From Halichondria panicea (taxonomy: Eukaryota; Porifera; Demospongiae; Suberitida; Halichondriidae), in assembly GCF_963675165.1 (NCBI RefSeq), contig NC_087386.1, positions 3,974,169-4,038,168 on the forward strand: 64,000 bases of DNA. The letters are read 5' to 3'. Below the pieces are notes generated by a model, which saw only the letters and a program-made list of their open reading frames with translations, was not told the origin of the DNA and ran no database searches. Positions 11,701 through 22,589 of the stretch are shown in pieces. Every line of letters begins with the position of its first letter. The first letter of the stretch is position 1. A program made the translations under genes and the position numbers.

Positions 11701-14700
11701 GTATGATGCTTTCCTTACATTAATTTTTTGCCTGTATTTTTCCTCCTATATTATGTCAATTCTACATGTACATGTAAAAGATTGGTGTTATGATACAAAC
11801 AACTTTTACCTGCTTTTCTTAGACTTCTCCTACCGTAACAAATTCACGAGACCTCGAAACAAACGTTCACACTTACCTGACTACATACATGTACAGTTGT
11901 ACAACGTTCCTGTCATTGATTGTTCTCCCTTAGCTATTGGTTTGACCCAAGGCCCAATTAGAGTGATAATTCATTTATTGGCCACACAAACTCAATTATT
12001 AGTTTCTCATACACTTCTTGCTAAAACAGGATGCGGGCGGGCGGTCATTATTCATTATCTCATTATATGGTTGCGACCACTGACCACTGAAAACTATCAT
12101 ATGCGCAATGTGCAAAGCTAATTAATCACATATGGGTTCAAATAATGAACGTGCAAGCGCGGCAGTATCAGGTAGGAGTGGGCAAAGACGAGAAACTAGT
12201 TTGTGTGGCCTTATAAAATTATAGCCCCTCTTCAAAACTCACCATTCTCTTCCGCTTTGCTCTTCTTGGATCCTCTCGTCTCCGTTATCCCCTTCTCCAC
12301 ATGCTCCCCAACCACCACGACCGCCCCGGCATCCAAGGCAGCCTCTTCAGCCTCGGCAATTACACTCTCACGTTTCTCTGGTGCTTTATATTTCTGTCTC
12401 CAACGCGAGAAGATACTTCCTCTTTTCTCACCCCCATCCTTGTCTTTGGCCTTCTTGCTTTTACGACTGGACTCAACCACTCTCCTAAGCTCATCAGGGA
12501 TAGGGGGTGTGTTGGGAGAGGTGGAGCCATTAGGGGACGCACCATTTATTGGTGGGGGCGTCACCACACCTGTTTCAGTCTCTTCATAAATGGGAAGTAT
12601 GATAGGCATGCTAGGGCTTTTTTTTCCATGTGTGGTGAGGGGATGCAGGCCTACGGGGGTGCTCAGAGTCTTGGAAAGAACCTTGTGGGGTACTTGGTAA
12701 GAGTCTTTTCTGGCCTTAGATTTCTGCAAGGGTGGAAAAAATGAGCGAGTAAACGGACTTTTAAGAGTGCTAATTAAACCTTAATACTCACGCCCACTAT
12801 ATTAAGATCAGAGAAATTGAGCAAAAGTGGGTGGATAATGTACTTAATCAAAGAAGAGGCAAGCTATACTTCAATAAAAGTCTCTCCTGGCCTTGGGTTT
12901 CTGCAAAGGTGGCAAAAAAGGGACTTTTGAGAGTGTCAAGTTGGTGTATTGTAGTCAAGCCTTGCAAGGGCAAGGTTTGCGCGTTGTGCGGTTTGAGATG
13001 GTGCTAAACCAATTTTTTTAATATGCACAAAATTGAGCACGCCCACTATATCAGCTGTTTAGGTTGAACATGTAAGGATCCACAAAACCAAAAAGAGGGA
13101 GGAACTGAGCAAAAGTGGGTGGATACTAAATCAAAGAAGAGGCAAGCTATACTTCAAGAAAAGTGCTCTGTGACTGTAAGTTTACCTACAGTACTAAAAC
13201 GGATTATTGTTTAGCATACCGTTCGCAGCTCTGAGCACCATGGCCACACACACACTGCTGATGCTACTAGCCACACTGGTAGTCTTCCTATACACTCCAA
13301 TAACCACACTTGCCCAACCTGAGAACACAGCACAGGGCAACTTTGAGGGAACAGACGGCTCCAAATGCGTCTGGTTCGAGCTACGTCCTACGAAAGCTGA
13401 GACTGTACTCACGGCAGCCTGTCACTGTCGTAGCAGGGAGGGGGATATGCAGACCTTCAGTTGTCAGTACGAAGGTGACCTCACCAATTGCTCTGCCTAC
13501 AAGGAGGACTCGAGACTACTCTACGAGAGCATCACCAGCAAGATAGCTAGTAAGAGCTACAATGTATGCTGCTAAGCTAAACTGGCTAGAATTAGTATTT
13601 CCCTATTATTATAGTACATTACGGACACAGCGATAGGGTTTTCAAACATACATACACATGTAGCTACAGTGTCATTGTGTGCATATTTATGTACGCAAGC
13701 CTGCTCATGTAATCACTAATGAAGAGATACTTTTCAAAATACTCATCAATTAACTTTGTTTGTGGTGTTTACAGGGGACCATGGCAACGGCTGTGGAGCG
13801 GAGAAGGTGATTGTAGAGGAGTGTGAAGGTGTGGAATTAACAAAGGTCGATAGAATGCGTCAAAAGTCACCTTGCCACAGCGAAGAACGAGATGATCTAT
13901 AGCTTGCATGTGAGCTAAACATACGTAGCCAGCTAGAAGTAACTTAACAAACTACTTTTTATAAATTATTATTATTGTTCTGAGATACATGTATGTACAC
14001 TGAAGTGTAGTTCACATGTATGTGTATGGTACAATCCCCCTCATTGAGCATTGTACCATTTGTCATCATTAACATTCTTTAAACAGCTATATATACTGGC
14101 AGTCTCCAACATGTAAATCATGTTCTCATCTGAACTACATGTACACGACTGTATACACTAATACATCAGAACTACTAATTACATCAATGAAAGCACCGCA
14201 GGTGCTGATGCCTCGGTGGAGGTGTCAAAGCTACATAACATAATTCTAGAGCATTAGCGCTTTTAATATAATATTTTATTATCATGATGAACATTATTGT
14301 ATTTTTGTCAGAGAGTGGGTAATGATCGACCATGATTGCTGTTAAAAACGATCGATGCCAAAAGTCCAAGTCTAAAATGAATGGCTGCACCAGCAGAGCC
14401 TTGCAGCTCTCTTTTCACTCTTGCTACCAATAGCTAGCGTTCTAGTGCAGAGCTAACTACTAAGTAGAGTAGCAACACTCCATGGACAAATTTTGCTGCG
14501 CACTCTTCTGAAAAGGCTGCAATGGCATTCCAAGTAAGCAAAACTAGGCATAACTCGAGAACCAAGCATTATTTTGCAAATCCACGAATTAAAATCCAAG
14601 AAAACATGACTAGAAGCCTATAGAAACTCTTACTTTTATTGATCCTTGAACAGCTGTAGCAGTCTACACAGACGCACACAGACACACAGACACACAGACA

Positions 14701-17700
14701 CACAAACACACTACCGTATACCTTGCTTGCGCATGTGCACCGAGGCATAACTACATGTAGAAGCACTAGCGCATGCCAAACACTCACCTCTTTCTTTGTG
14801 GCCTCCTCTCTGTACACCAGAATATTGAACCAGTCGAGTTGGTCTTCTAATTCCTACAGGAAAGGAAAAGTATTATTGCGATTACAGTCTTGGCTTGGGC
14901 TGACTAATTAGTTATCATGGAGACCATTAGTCTGCTCCAAACAAAACTGAACACATGTACATGTATCAGCCACCGAAGTAATCACAGAGCATGCCGTACC
15001 TGTATCTTGGTGAGCAGTGAAGAGGAGGGGTTTATGGAGCGAGTCTTCTCACGGTACTTCTCAACATAAAGCTTCACTCTCTCCCTGCAAGAACAATATA
15101 CGTACATAACATGTATGTGCATGCATGTGCTTGCATATTAAGTGTTCTTCTAGAGCAGACAATTTGTTGTGGAAGTTGTATGCGCGCTTTCACAATTGAG
15201 TCAGTAATCGACTGTGAGATAGTACCACACCTGTGCTCTTTGATGTGTGTCCATGACCACATCCTAATCTTCCTCTTGACGTCCTCCTCCAACACAGCAG
15301 AAATGGCGTACCTCCACCACGCCCTCGTGTCTTCAATCACACCCTTGAGGGGCTTATACTTGAGAAACTTCTGGTTGACCATGTGACGGTCATATGACTC
15401 CACTGTCAGCAGCAGAGTCTTCATCTACAGGGTGAATGTGAAGCCGGATAATACGAGTGAATGTATAGACAGTTTATTTTTGAGTAACATGCTTTGTGGG
15501 AGGAAGATAGTACACCGTACATGTTAAGAATGATTCACACCAAATACACTGTACATGTTAGAACGAGGAAAGATTCACTACAAATACTGTATAACGGGAA
15601 ATGTTTGTGGAACGAAGGCGTGGTTTACCGGAACACATGCAATGCAGTGCAGGCAATGAAATTTACTCCATGAAAATTACCCGCTAAACGATAGTCATGT
15701 TGCTGATTAAAGAGCATTATACAATGCAATAATGTACACACAAAAGTCGGTGTAAACGATTACATGCAAACACAAAGGACAAGTCTGTGCATGGCTATCG
15801 AGCTGTAATACACACAATCTCAAGTACTACATGTACCCCTATTAACATATATGCAGAGGTGACTCACTTGTGACTGTTGCAACGAGAACACAATGTCCTC
15901 ACACTCCATCCCCATCAACAGCTGCAGGACCAACACACAACACTTATAAAAAAACATATTCTTACTTTTGAACATGTTTTTATACAGTAACAACCTCATA
16001 CTAAAAGTTGGAGGCCTTGTCATGTATGTAAAATTATTTATGTCTTGTACTACATGTAACCATTGGTACAGTAGCAGGTGGTGATCACCTGAGGTAGGGA
16101 GAGGTCAACGCCAGGCTTGAGGTTGAGCTTCAGTTTAGCAGCAGCTGACATCGGGTTGAGCACTAGGAAGAGATGAAACAACTAATCTGACAAAACATAC
16201 ATAAACATGTAGCTTAAACTACCAGAGGTGAAAAGCTATATAATTACCTACATGTAGTACCCTAAAAACAGGGAAAAATCTGAAAACGCTAAAATTACTA
16301 CCCGTCTATAATAGCAACATTAAGGTAAACTGTCTGTGTCAGCTAGATCATGACTTATTAATTCACAATGTGGGAAAACAGTCACAAACATCGCTCTACC
16401 CACATCACAAAGTTGTTAACAAATAGGAACACGTACGGTAAGAGTTGGTAGGGGGCGGGGGAACAGCTGGTCTGGCTATTGCATTCCTCATGGCTTCCTG
16501 AATAAAAACACATGAAATAGTCATGTACACGTAAAAGCTCCTCCCAGTATTATTTAGTGTACAGTGGATAAGAATAAATACAGCTACTCACGATCATCTG
16601 CTCAGTGGTGAGGTCAGGTGATGCAAACGAAGACACACCAGACGTGTTCCAGTACAGCCCCAGGCAGTTCATCTCTATCAACTGCAGGAAGGGAAGGGTG
16701 TGATTTATCATTATTGGCTAAAGTGTTATTGATCATTACCACGTACCAGTCAAAACCAAGCTAATGTGTTTGAAAAGAGCTTGAAGTCAAGTACTCACCT
16801 TGTAGATGAGGGTGGCAGTCTCCCTCACAACACAGGGCACCCAGTTACTATCAGTGCTCTGTATATAATTATATATAGCACAAAATGATAACACAACAGT
16901 AAGTTGTATGTATTACATGTATGTACGTACATGAGTGCCACTCAGCACACACTTCATTTGGTATTAAAGTGTCTGGAAATAAGTGACTGTATATAATATA
17001 CAGTGTAGGTATTGTACACCTTCACAAAATGCTTTCACTTTGTGCCTAAATGTACCTTGAGGTTGAGACTGTGTAGGGTAATACCGGCTGCCAACACAGT
17101 AGAGGGATTGGTCACATGATCCTCATAGCGGAGGTGGATATCACGAACTTTGACCTGTTGTAAGCACAGTTGAGTAAAATGTAGAAAACATTACCAGTAC
17201 TGTGCACCATATGGCACACACTTGTGTACACAGTGCATCTACAGCTAGTCATGTAGTTGCATCCAGACGGTCTCTCTGTTTTTGTTATTTCAATTGCAAC
17301 TTCTTTTGCTTACCAGATATTGGATGCACTCAATGTACACTATAAAAATAAATTAAAGCCCTAAAAAGTATACAGACATCGCTCTAAGTTAACAGGGACA
17401 ATCCGACATGGAAGCACCCTACCTGAAGGTTCTTGGTCATGTGCACGGCCAACTTCTCAGCAAATGTGTCCGGCTTTTCAGAGTCCTTCCTCTTCTTCTT
17501 TCCCTTTTTGGCCTCCTCTGCACAACAATACACTTACTCATGTACATGTACATACCATGATCATTTTACAGTACTTACTAATGCCCAGAGTCACAATACT
17601 CACTGTCAAATAACGTCAACTCCAATACCAATTGCTAATCCTAAAGTGCAATGGCTTTGTCCGATTACGACGTACGTACATGTACATATACAGGTAATCA

Positions 17701-19890
17701 TAATTAGTAACTAAGCATTAAAAATTACAGTATATACAGTGAGTGTATATAGAACGACAATGACTAAACTAGCAACAATCATATCTATGAAAAAGTGACT
17801 CCATGTACACTTGTACTTGTACTGGATACTGACTCACTTAGTTTATTTTTCTTCTTCTTAAGAGCGTCATGATAGTCTTTGATCTTTTTCTTCTTTTCCT
17901 TCCTTCGTCTCGCCAAGTCCCTCTTAGGGTCGTAACTCGTGTCTGCATGGCGACACAGAGGATGCTGGGACATTCACACACAATCGAAAATGCACTTAGC
18001 TGTTAAAAAGCACTATGAGGGAGTTACAGTTTTGACAACATACGGGTACATGTTTATAGATGCACATACATGTTGTAGATACACGATAAATCAGGCAAAA
18101 TATATATATATACCAAGGCAACTGACATGAAAACCTTGTACGTAGATACACAAGAAAAATAAAACAACTAACATGAAAACCTTACAATGCACCCCAGTAT
18201 GAACCTAACGTTATAGCAATACCAGTCTTTGTGTACACATAAAGCAGCGACCTTTGTTAAGACACTAGCTCACCTAGATCGGGGCCCAGGATAACGTACA
18301 CCTCATCGATTGTGATCTCAATGGGTTCCTTGGTCAAGCTCTTCCAGGGAATGTGAGCCTCCAGTTTGCCTGTTCAAAACGTGGCACATTAGGCACATTA
18401 AGTTTGTGCATGGCATGGGTAAGAGTGAGGTTTTCTAGTTTCTAGCACAAGAGAACACAATATGTACGTGTGCAGTAAGGTTTGGTCAAAGTGTGTTAGC
18501 TGGGAAACGAATGAGAGAAGCTTGACGAAAAAATGTTTTATACATACGTACGTGTACATAATTATAACATCTACCTCTAAGGAAGAGTGCTCTATTCGTC
18601 CTTCCCTCACAGAAACTGTGCACATGCAATAACTGTGTTTACAACTCACCGACATAACTCCTTAAGATACGCAGAGGTACATCCAGGCCAGCCTCAGCCT
18701 GTGTAGGCAATACACGACATAATTATTAACACACTAATGCAACATGTAACACAAACAGCAAACTGTGAAACTACTAACTTTACTGATTGAAAGTACCTAC
18801 ACATGTTGAGAGATTTAACAGTATCAATTGGCTGTTTTTATAGTTTTCTTTAGCACCTTGAAAATATACAGAAAATAGGCAGTAAATAAAAAATGGATAA
18901 CAATGTAAACCGTAATGTTTGCCTAAAGCCACTAAAACAACCGAGACAGAGTAACAAACAGCTGAATGATCTCCTTTGGATCAATAACGTGGTTATATTA
19001 AGTACGTAAGTACAAGTACCTGGACACAAGCACACAAGAACAGAATAAGCAAGACAAACATTAGGAATTGAAACCTGGAATCTGGTTATGAGGTAAAGCA
19101 TTACTAAATTAGGAAGGTAGCCTTGTACACAATGACCGAGATGACACAATCATGACGATTAATTTAAGCACCATTGTATTCCATAGCCCCATATGAAGGA
19201 CATGCACACACAGCTGGTTAGAATGATGCCCACATGCAGCACATGGAGATCAATAAGCAATTGCCATGTATAGAACATACACATGTTCACAGCACACCAG
19301 CACACAGCGATAGCTTGTTGTGGAAAAGAGATGAGAACGCATGTCAAAAACAGCAGTGTTTAAATCTTTTTTAGCTTCCCAAAATGTTAGTTTACTATAC
19401 AAACACTGAGATAAGGTCTAAATACAAAACAATTATGCACGCACACCAGCTCTACTCACAAAGAGATCCTCCTTCAACTCCAGCTTCTCCACACGTACAT
19501 CTCCTGTGAGCACAGAGGTGAACCACAAAATGCACATTTTATACAATGTACATGTAAATATAAAAAATGTACATAATTGTGTTTAGAGGATATAGTATTG
19601 TAGTAACTGTAAGCTCTCTATTAACCGTTTTGTCAACTTGGTCAGCTGTTGAAACTATTCTAGTGAAATCAATTATATCTGGTACAGTGCATAAAAAACT
19701 GGTTATAAGGTTATCAATTCAATAGACAACTTCCATGCTGGTGTACGGATCAACGATTCGCGATTGCAACGACATACTTTTACAAGTTACCTTTCCATAC
19801 GCCAAGATTGAGTTGTGAAGAGTCCAATCTTTTCACGTACGGTTTGAGGTACTTATTGAGGATGTCCACAATCACTGACTCAAATACCAT
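1416..19890 (-). CDS. VPS13: VPS13A/C-like bridge-type lipid-transfer protein, N-terminal 37 exons (gene runs off left edge)
   Basis: Large minus-strand gene starting at the ATG at 19890. Thirty-seven exons were assembled from GT-AG boundaries; their phases join without conflict and give about 1,440 codons, against roughly 3,100-3,750 residues in animal VPS13A/C, so the middle and C-terminus lie left of base 1416. The N-terminus reads MVFESVIVDILNKYL, then GVWKGDVRVEKLELKED, then IPWKSLTKEPIEI, the family's Chorein_N signature. The exon at 17056-17154 encodes VKVRDIHLRYEDHVT, and later exons repeat the VVDLGELRV beta-strand motif typical of the extended chorein groove. Known for the family: bulk phospholipid transfer at organelle contact sites. 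A vs C cannot be decided without the C-terminus. Two plus-strand genes are nested in its introns. Exons are grouped in the next four entries. Confidence 0.93.
4332..4401. mobile_element. 70-bp hAT-like MITE in a VPS13 intron
   Basis: Terminal inverted repeats CAGGGTTTCAT and ATGAAACCCTG bracket a G-rich/C-rich foldback core. The 5-bp direct repeat CATAG flanks both ends (4327-4331 and 4402-4406). CAG...CTG ends are typical of hAT-type elements, but the duplication is 5 bp rather than the usual 8. It lies between VPS13 exons 30 and 31 and carries no coding sequence. Confidence 0.75.
5828..8272 (-). CDS. VPS13: VPS13 exons 19-26
   Basis: Exons: 8201-8272, 7888-8092, 7657-7715, 7209-7440, 7004-7094, 6565-6755, 6196-6261, 5828-5994. 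Phases close exactly with the exons on either side. The 232-nt exon encodes NRKQLDLDIRLHSPYLIMPEGG followed by LVVVDLGELRVFG, a hallmark of VPS13 repeats. The exon at 5828-5994 is acidic and serine-rich (SFGDEEYEEEAE) and is probably a disordered surface loop. The 3-kb intron between exons 18 and 19 contains the nested plus-strand membrane-protein gene and a pogo-like MITE. Confidence 0.87.
8558..8986. mobile_element. 429-bp pogo/Tigger-like MITE with TA target duplication
   Basis: Left end CAGTAGACTCTCGTTAATCC and right end, inverted, CAGTAGACTCTCGCTATTCC form terminal inverted repeats flanked by TA on both sides. Further internal copies of 'ccggaatagcgag'-type sequence occur within it. CAGTxxACTCTCGxTAxTCCGG ends with TA duplication are characteristic of pogo/Tigger (Tc1-mariner superfamily) non-autonomous elements. 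It sits in the large VPS13 intron upstream of the nested receptor-like gene. Confidence 0.75.
9327..11103 (+). CDS. Type I membrane protein with FN3-like ectodomain and tyrosine-motif tail, nested in VPS13 intron
   Basis: Three exons (9327-9381, 9640-10192, 10746-11103) in phase, giving 321 residues. Exon 1 encodes a signal peptide (SWWLVVALLSVTIVKG). Exon 2 encodes an ectodomain with a fibronectin type III-like pattern (VKLTWSVHTP, FASYRVKC, TLYGLVPTTQYICCVEL), a Thr/Ser-rich stem, then one transmembrane helix (LYVVIVLLCVLLAVCVLGWL) and a basic stop-transfer. Exon 3 is a 118-residue cytoplasmic tail with several tyrosines in binding-type contexts (NPLYTSDYVPN, YDYVRV, HYETM). YETM fits the PI3K SH2 consensus YxxM. 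The architecture resembles a small cytokine-receptor- or adhesion-like protein, but I recognise no named family. It lies antisense inside the VPS13 intron between exons 18 and 19. Confidence 0.8.
11331..16681 (-). CDS. VPS13: VPS13 exons 9-18
   Basis: Exons: 16592-16681, 16437-16497, 16089-16162, 15868-15921, 15231-15424, 15000-15084, 14788-14853, 12243-12723, 11593-11690, 11331-11395. The 194-nt exon encodes RAWWRYAISAVLEED and MWSWTHIKEH, matching the WWKYA/MWSW block that is very conserved in VPS13A/C. The 481-nt exon (12243-12723) is unusual: it encodes a low-complexity, proline-, serine- and lysine-rich insert (TPPPINGASPNGSTSPNTPP) with no counterpart I recall, probably a disordered loop. 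The next exon, ELYQAIGYSPDEEYIEYPKD, returns to family sequence. The acceptor of exon 18 follows a run of cytosines (11401-11410 on the plus strand is poly-G). Confidence 0.88.
11636..12242. other. VPS13 intron 16 with no recognised gene
   Basis: Between VPS13 exons 17 (ends 11690) and 16 (starts 12243). An open frame at 11636-12121 on the plus strand overlaps exon 17 and has no domain, so it is not called. Nothing else was seen. Confidence 0.6.
12724..13165. repeat. Intronic tandem duplication containing a copy of the VPS13 exon 16 start
   Basis: The acceptor and first codons of VPS13 exon 16 (boundary at 12723) are repeated at about 12887-12937 with the boundary at 12900. On the minus strand the copy reads AG then AAA CCC AAG GCC AGG AGA, against AAA TCT AAG GCC AGA AAA in the true exon, and meets a stop soon after. 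The block cacgcccactatat...gagcaaaagtgggtggata...caaagaagaggcaagctatacttcaa is also present twice (about 12789-12875 and 13037-13160). The pseudo-exon has an intact-looking splice acceptor. Confidence 0.7.
13240..13902 (+). CDS. Small secreted cysteine-rich protein, FGF-binding-protein-like pattern, nested in VPS13 intron
   Basis: Two exons, 13240-13549 and 13775-13902, phase 1 junction, 145 residues. The ATG at 13240 (context gagcaccATGG) is chosen over one 33 bp upstream because it starts directly with a signal peptide (THTLLMLLATLVVFLYTP...TTLAQ). The mature part has eight cysteines: SKCVW, ACHC, FSCQYEG, NCSAY, GCGAEK, EECEG and PCHS. The order C-W, C, FSCxYxGxxxxC, Y-E-x-I, C...VxxxC resembles the FGF-binding protein (FGFBP) domain as I remember it. 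This assignment is by pattern only. No transmembrane segment. Transcribed opposite to VPS13 within the intron between exons 15 and 16. Confidence 0.7.
14185..14770 (+). repeat. Interspersed repeat, 'GATGCCTCGG' family, most complete copy
   Basis: Begins AAAGCACCGCAGGTGCTGATG and CCTCGGTG and ends after a CAGACACA tract at CTTGCGCATGTGCACCGAGGCAT, so ATGCCTCGGTG near the left and CACCGAGGCAT near the right form inverted ends. It ends next to VPS13 exon 15 (14788-14853), within about 20 bp of its donor. Non-coding. A 5'-portion (around 14270-14400) is shared with the reverse copy at 50.7-50.9 kb but missing in the copy at 222-603. Confidence 0.6.
16799..19890 (-). CDS. VPS13: VPS13 exons 1-8: Chorein_N domain and start of the groove
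   Basis: Exons in transcript order: 19791-19890, 19460-19503, 18650-18698, 18274-18369, 17838-17942, 17423-17517, 17056-17154, 16799-16858. The first ATG has no better in-frame alternative, and the Met-Val-Phe-Glu start is the family start. Exon 1 ends in phase 1, exon 2 in phase 0, exons 3-5 in phase 1, and exons 6-8 in phase 0. Exons 5-6 encode a very lysine/arginine-rich linker (RRRKEKKKKIKDYHDALKKK) between the Chorein_N core and the conserved VKVRDIHLRYED block. Basic linkers occur here in other VPS13 proteins. Confidence 0.9.
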
Positions 19891-20575
19891 CCTGTGCCCA
19901 GGAAGTGGGGTCTGGGTACCGGGTAGATCTACAGGTGGGGTTTAATGCAGGGCTCAAATGGAGGGCTCCAACTTTTCACTCCAGCACCTACTCTTAATGG
20001 GTAAGCAGCTCTAGCAGGATGTAACAAGACAGCTGCACTTCACACACGTACAGCTAGCCTACAGCTGTATTTGGATCCACCATAGAGAGGTCGCACAGGT
20101 CAAATTAGATATTGACAACGAATTTTTCCCAACGTACGCAGTAAACATCTCAAGTTACATGAAATCTCTAAACTAGCTACATTGTATGCACCAAAGAAAT
20201 TGAGAAGCACCTTTCTTTAGTCTGAAGAGTCAGAATCTAAAAAGTAAGTGTATTAATTAATTAGTACCCATTCTGTTTGTACCATTTAATGTATATTGTA
20301 TCAGTGACTACATTGTATAATCAGCTAATTATTAATTTTGGTCTACTGTTGTATGCAATAATAATTTCTGTTGAAACCTGAGTTTACACCCCAGTACAGT
20401 GTAACCATGTACCAATCAGCTTGTTTAGTTTATCGACTATTCAGGCAAACATCTAAGTGTAACTTCTGCATGCATGCATGTCCTCTGCACTGCAGCGCTG
20501 CGCTGCTGGCATTTAAACAATGATGCATGGCTAGACAAGATCAGCCATGGTATACGCTAAAGCGCTAAGCTAAAG
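19891..20575. other. Upstream of VPS13; no gene seen
   Basis: Contains the 5' flank of VPS13 and AT-rich sequence. No open frame or repeat ends were recognised. A VPS13 promoter is expected here by position, but no core element can be supported. Confidence 0.5.
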
Positions 20576-20790
20576 TTAAGAACCTGTGTACAGTATGAAA
20601 ACCTGGCCGGCACCACATTTAACGGCACTGGTTGATTACATATCAGTCTGTTTGTATAGTTCCACTTATGCAAAATAATGGAGAGGATCACAACAAAGCA
20701 CACTAAGCAGTGTTTTGTCTCTTAAAAGTTTTATTTTCGATCATTTATAATTGTATATGTATAGCTATAAATGTGCCACCTGCAGAATCC
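20576..20790 (+). repeat. Left arm of a large inverted repeat flanking PPxY gene copy 1
   Basis: The sequence from ttaagaacctgtgtacagta through ggagaggatca to taaatgtgccacc is found inverted at 24131-24316, with small indels. The two arms bracket a 3.3-kb interval containing gene copy 1. The arms are absent from the second gene copy. Confidence 0.75.
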
Positions 20791-21318
20791 TAGGACATAC
20801 AGTTTAGATTCGGAGAATCCGGCATGTATAGAGATAAAATGTACACAAACCTTTTAGGTTCCTGTAAGCTGCGACAGTGATATCACAACATTATTATTAT
20901 GCATGAGATTGCTTATGCATGATAAAAAGATAATGTTTACAGCTGATATAAAGAACAATTTTATGCAGCACATTTCATGATCAGTGTCGATATTACATTC
21001 GTGGGTATAAGCGGTATATGCTTATGCTTAATCAGCGAAAACTTTTATACCCTCGAAATAATATAGCTTCTAATAACAATTATGGTATATGAAGCTCGGT
21101 GGATTTTACTCAAGATTTCTGCATGCCAATTGTGGTCGAAATCAGTGTTGTTTTTAATACTACATCCACTCTATTATTATGGGTTTTGCTTGTCATGGTT
21201 GAATAGATACCTACATTGACTCTGTATTGGGAGAGCGTTTAAAACTTGTATATACATAAATACAGTGAATACAATGTGTACCATTTGGCCAATGGCTACC
21301 CATGACCAATACACATTA

Positions 21319-22589
21319 CAGGGGCGGATCCAGGGGTGATTTTGAAGGGCTGAAGCCCCCCCCTTTTGAAAAAACTACCATGTGTTTTAGATCCCACTTG
21401 TGTGTGTTTAGCAGGGAATTATGAGCCATAATCTCATAGTTTCCCAGGGAATTATAAGCTTGAGGGTATAAAGTACAAGTATAATTTTTTTGAATGCACA
21501 GAAATGATAATAAAGCTGTAGCTAGCTGCATGATAATTAGCTATGGCTGTTCAGTTTTTTCACTACCAGTTTCTATAGCGTTTGCTGGGTTGATGGTAGG
21601 GTTCACCAGTATCTTTTCTTGTCTCTACGAGGAACACTAAGAGCCAATGATTATAACAGTTCTGGGTCCATTGTCACAAGCATGAAAGCATGTCTTCAAC
21701 TTGTAGCATTTGTCAACTTCGTCCTCCTGACTTCTGTTTCTATCCTGCAGCCATGTTTCAAACAGTAGACTCCTGTGTCTTTTTGGGAACGATAGTGCAC
21801 TGTAGCATTGCTGCAAGCTGTTCCTTGCTAGCTAGCCGTACATATCAGAACAGTTTACTGAGCTGGGGGTGGGGCTTGAGTGCAGAGAAAAGAGGAGGCT
21901 GGGCTCATTTGTTGCAGAGTGCTTCCTGCACAAGGTTGGAGTCACTAGTTTTCCATTCCAATGTTGAAGCAAGGCCAATGAAAGGTTATTTAGCAGAGAA
22001 GCAGAAATCATCTAGCTTGTCAAAACAGGACATTTTCAAAAATAAAGCTGTTGCTAAGGCTTGCTGCTTTTATAGATACACTTCTTGCCTGAGGCAGCCA
22101 ATGAAAAGTGGGATCTAAATCAGTTAGCACATGTGCATTCGGTATCTATGGTTATAGTGTCCCTCATCCCTCGGGCAAAGCCCTCGTGATATGGGACACT
22201 ATAACACATAGATACCTCATGCCCATGTACTATCTATAACGTAGTCTGACTCTACAACAATTTTGCCACCAATTATGCATCTGTAGACTCACTTGAAATC
22301 ACTTGAGAGATGCTAGACAACAGCTACTAGGAGTATAAAGGATCTAGGGTAGCTAGCTGGACGTACCTAGCTAGCTAGCTAGCTAGCTGTACGTACGTAC
22401 ATCTGATCAGTACAGTATCACCATAGTATTAAAAGTAAGTGCAGAGGTCAACGTATTCTACTCATTAATATGAAAGTTCAAAGGTCAAATCTTGCAAAAA
22501 AAAATCGCCTCCGGCGAGGCCGCCCTCGTACGGGGCTTCGCCCCTTTCTAGCTAGCCCCCCCCTTTTGTTTTTCCTGGATCCGCCCCTG
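21319..22589. mobile_element. 1,271-bp hAT-like non-autonomous element with 5-bp target duplication
   Basis: Ends CAGGGGCGGATCCAGG and CCTGGATCCGCCCCTG are perfect inverted repeats, flanked by CATTA at 21314-21318 and 22590-22594. The duplicated locus at 27.39 kb has one CATTA and no element (cacattattatac), so this is a proven insertion after the duplication. Internal sub-terminal inverted blocks (tagatcccact / agtgggatcta) are present. A 142-codon open frame inside (21690-22118) has no transposase features. The ends resemble hAT-type termini; the 5-bp duplication is atypical for classic 8-bp hATs. Confidence 0.88.

Noticed and set aside
11636..12121. 161-codon plus-strand open frame
   Set aside because: Starts opposite VPS13 exon 17 and runs through intron; composition is random and no domain is seen.
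12203..12744. Two plus-strand open frames opposite VPS13 exon 16
   Set aside because: Fully antisense to a well-phased exon; low-complexity codons create open frames on the other strand.
21690..22118. 142-codon plus-strand open frame inside the 1,271-bp element
   Set aside because: No DDE, BED or dimerisation motif; the equivalent stretch in the related repeat at 1-1200 is not open. Treated as chance.
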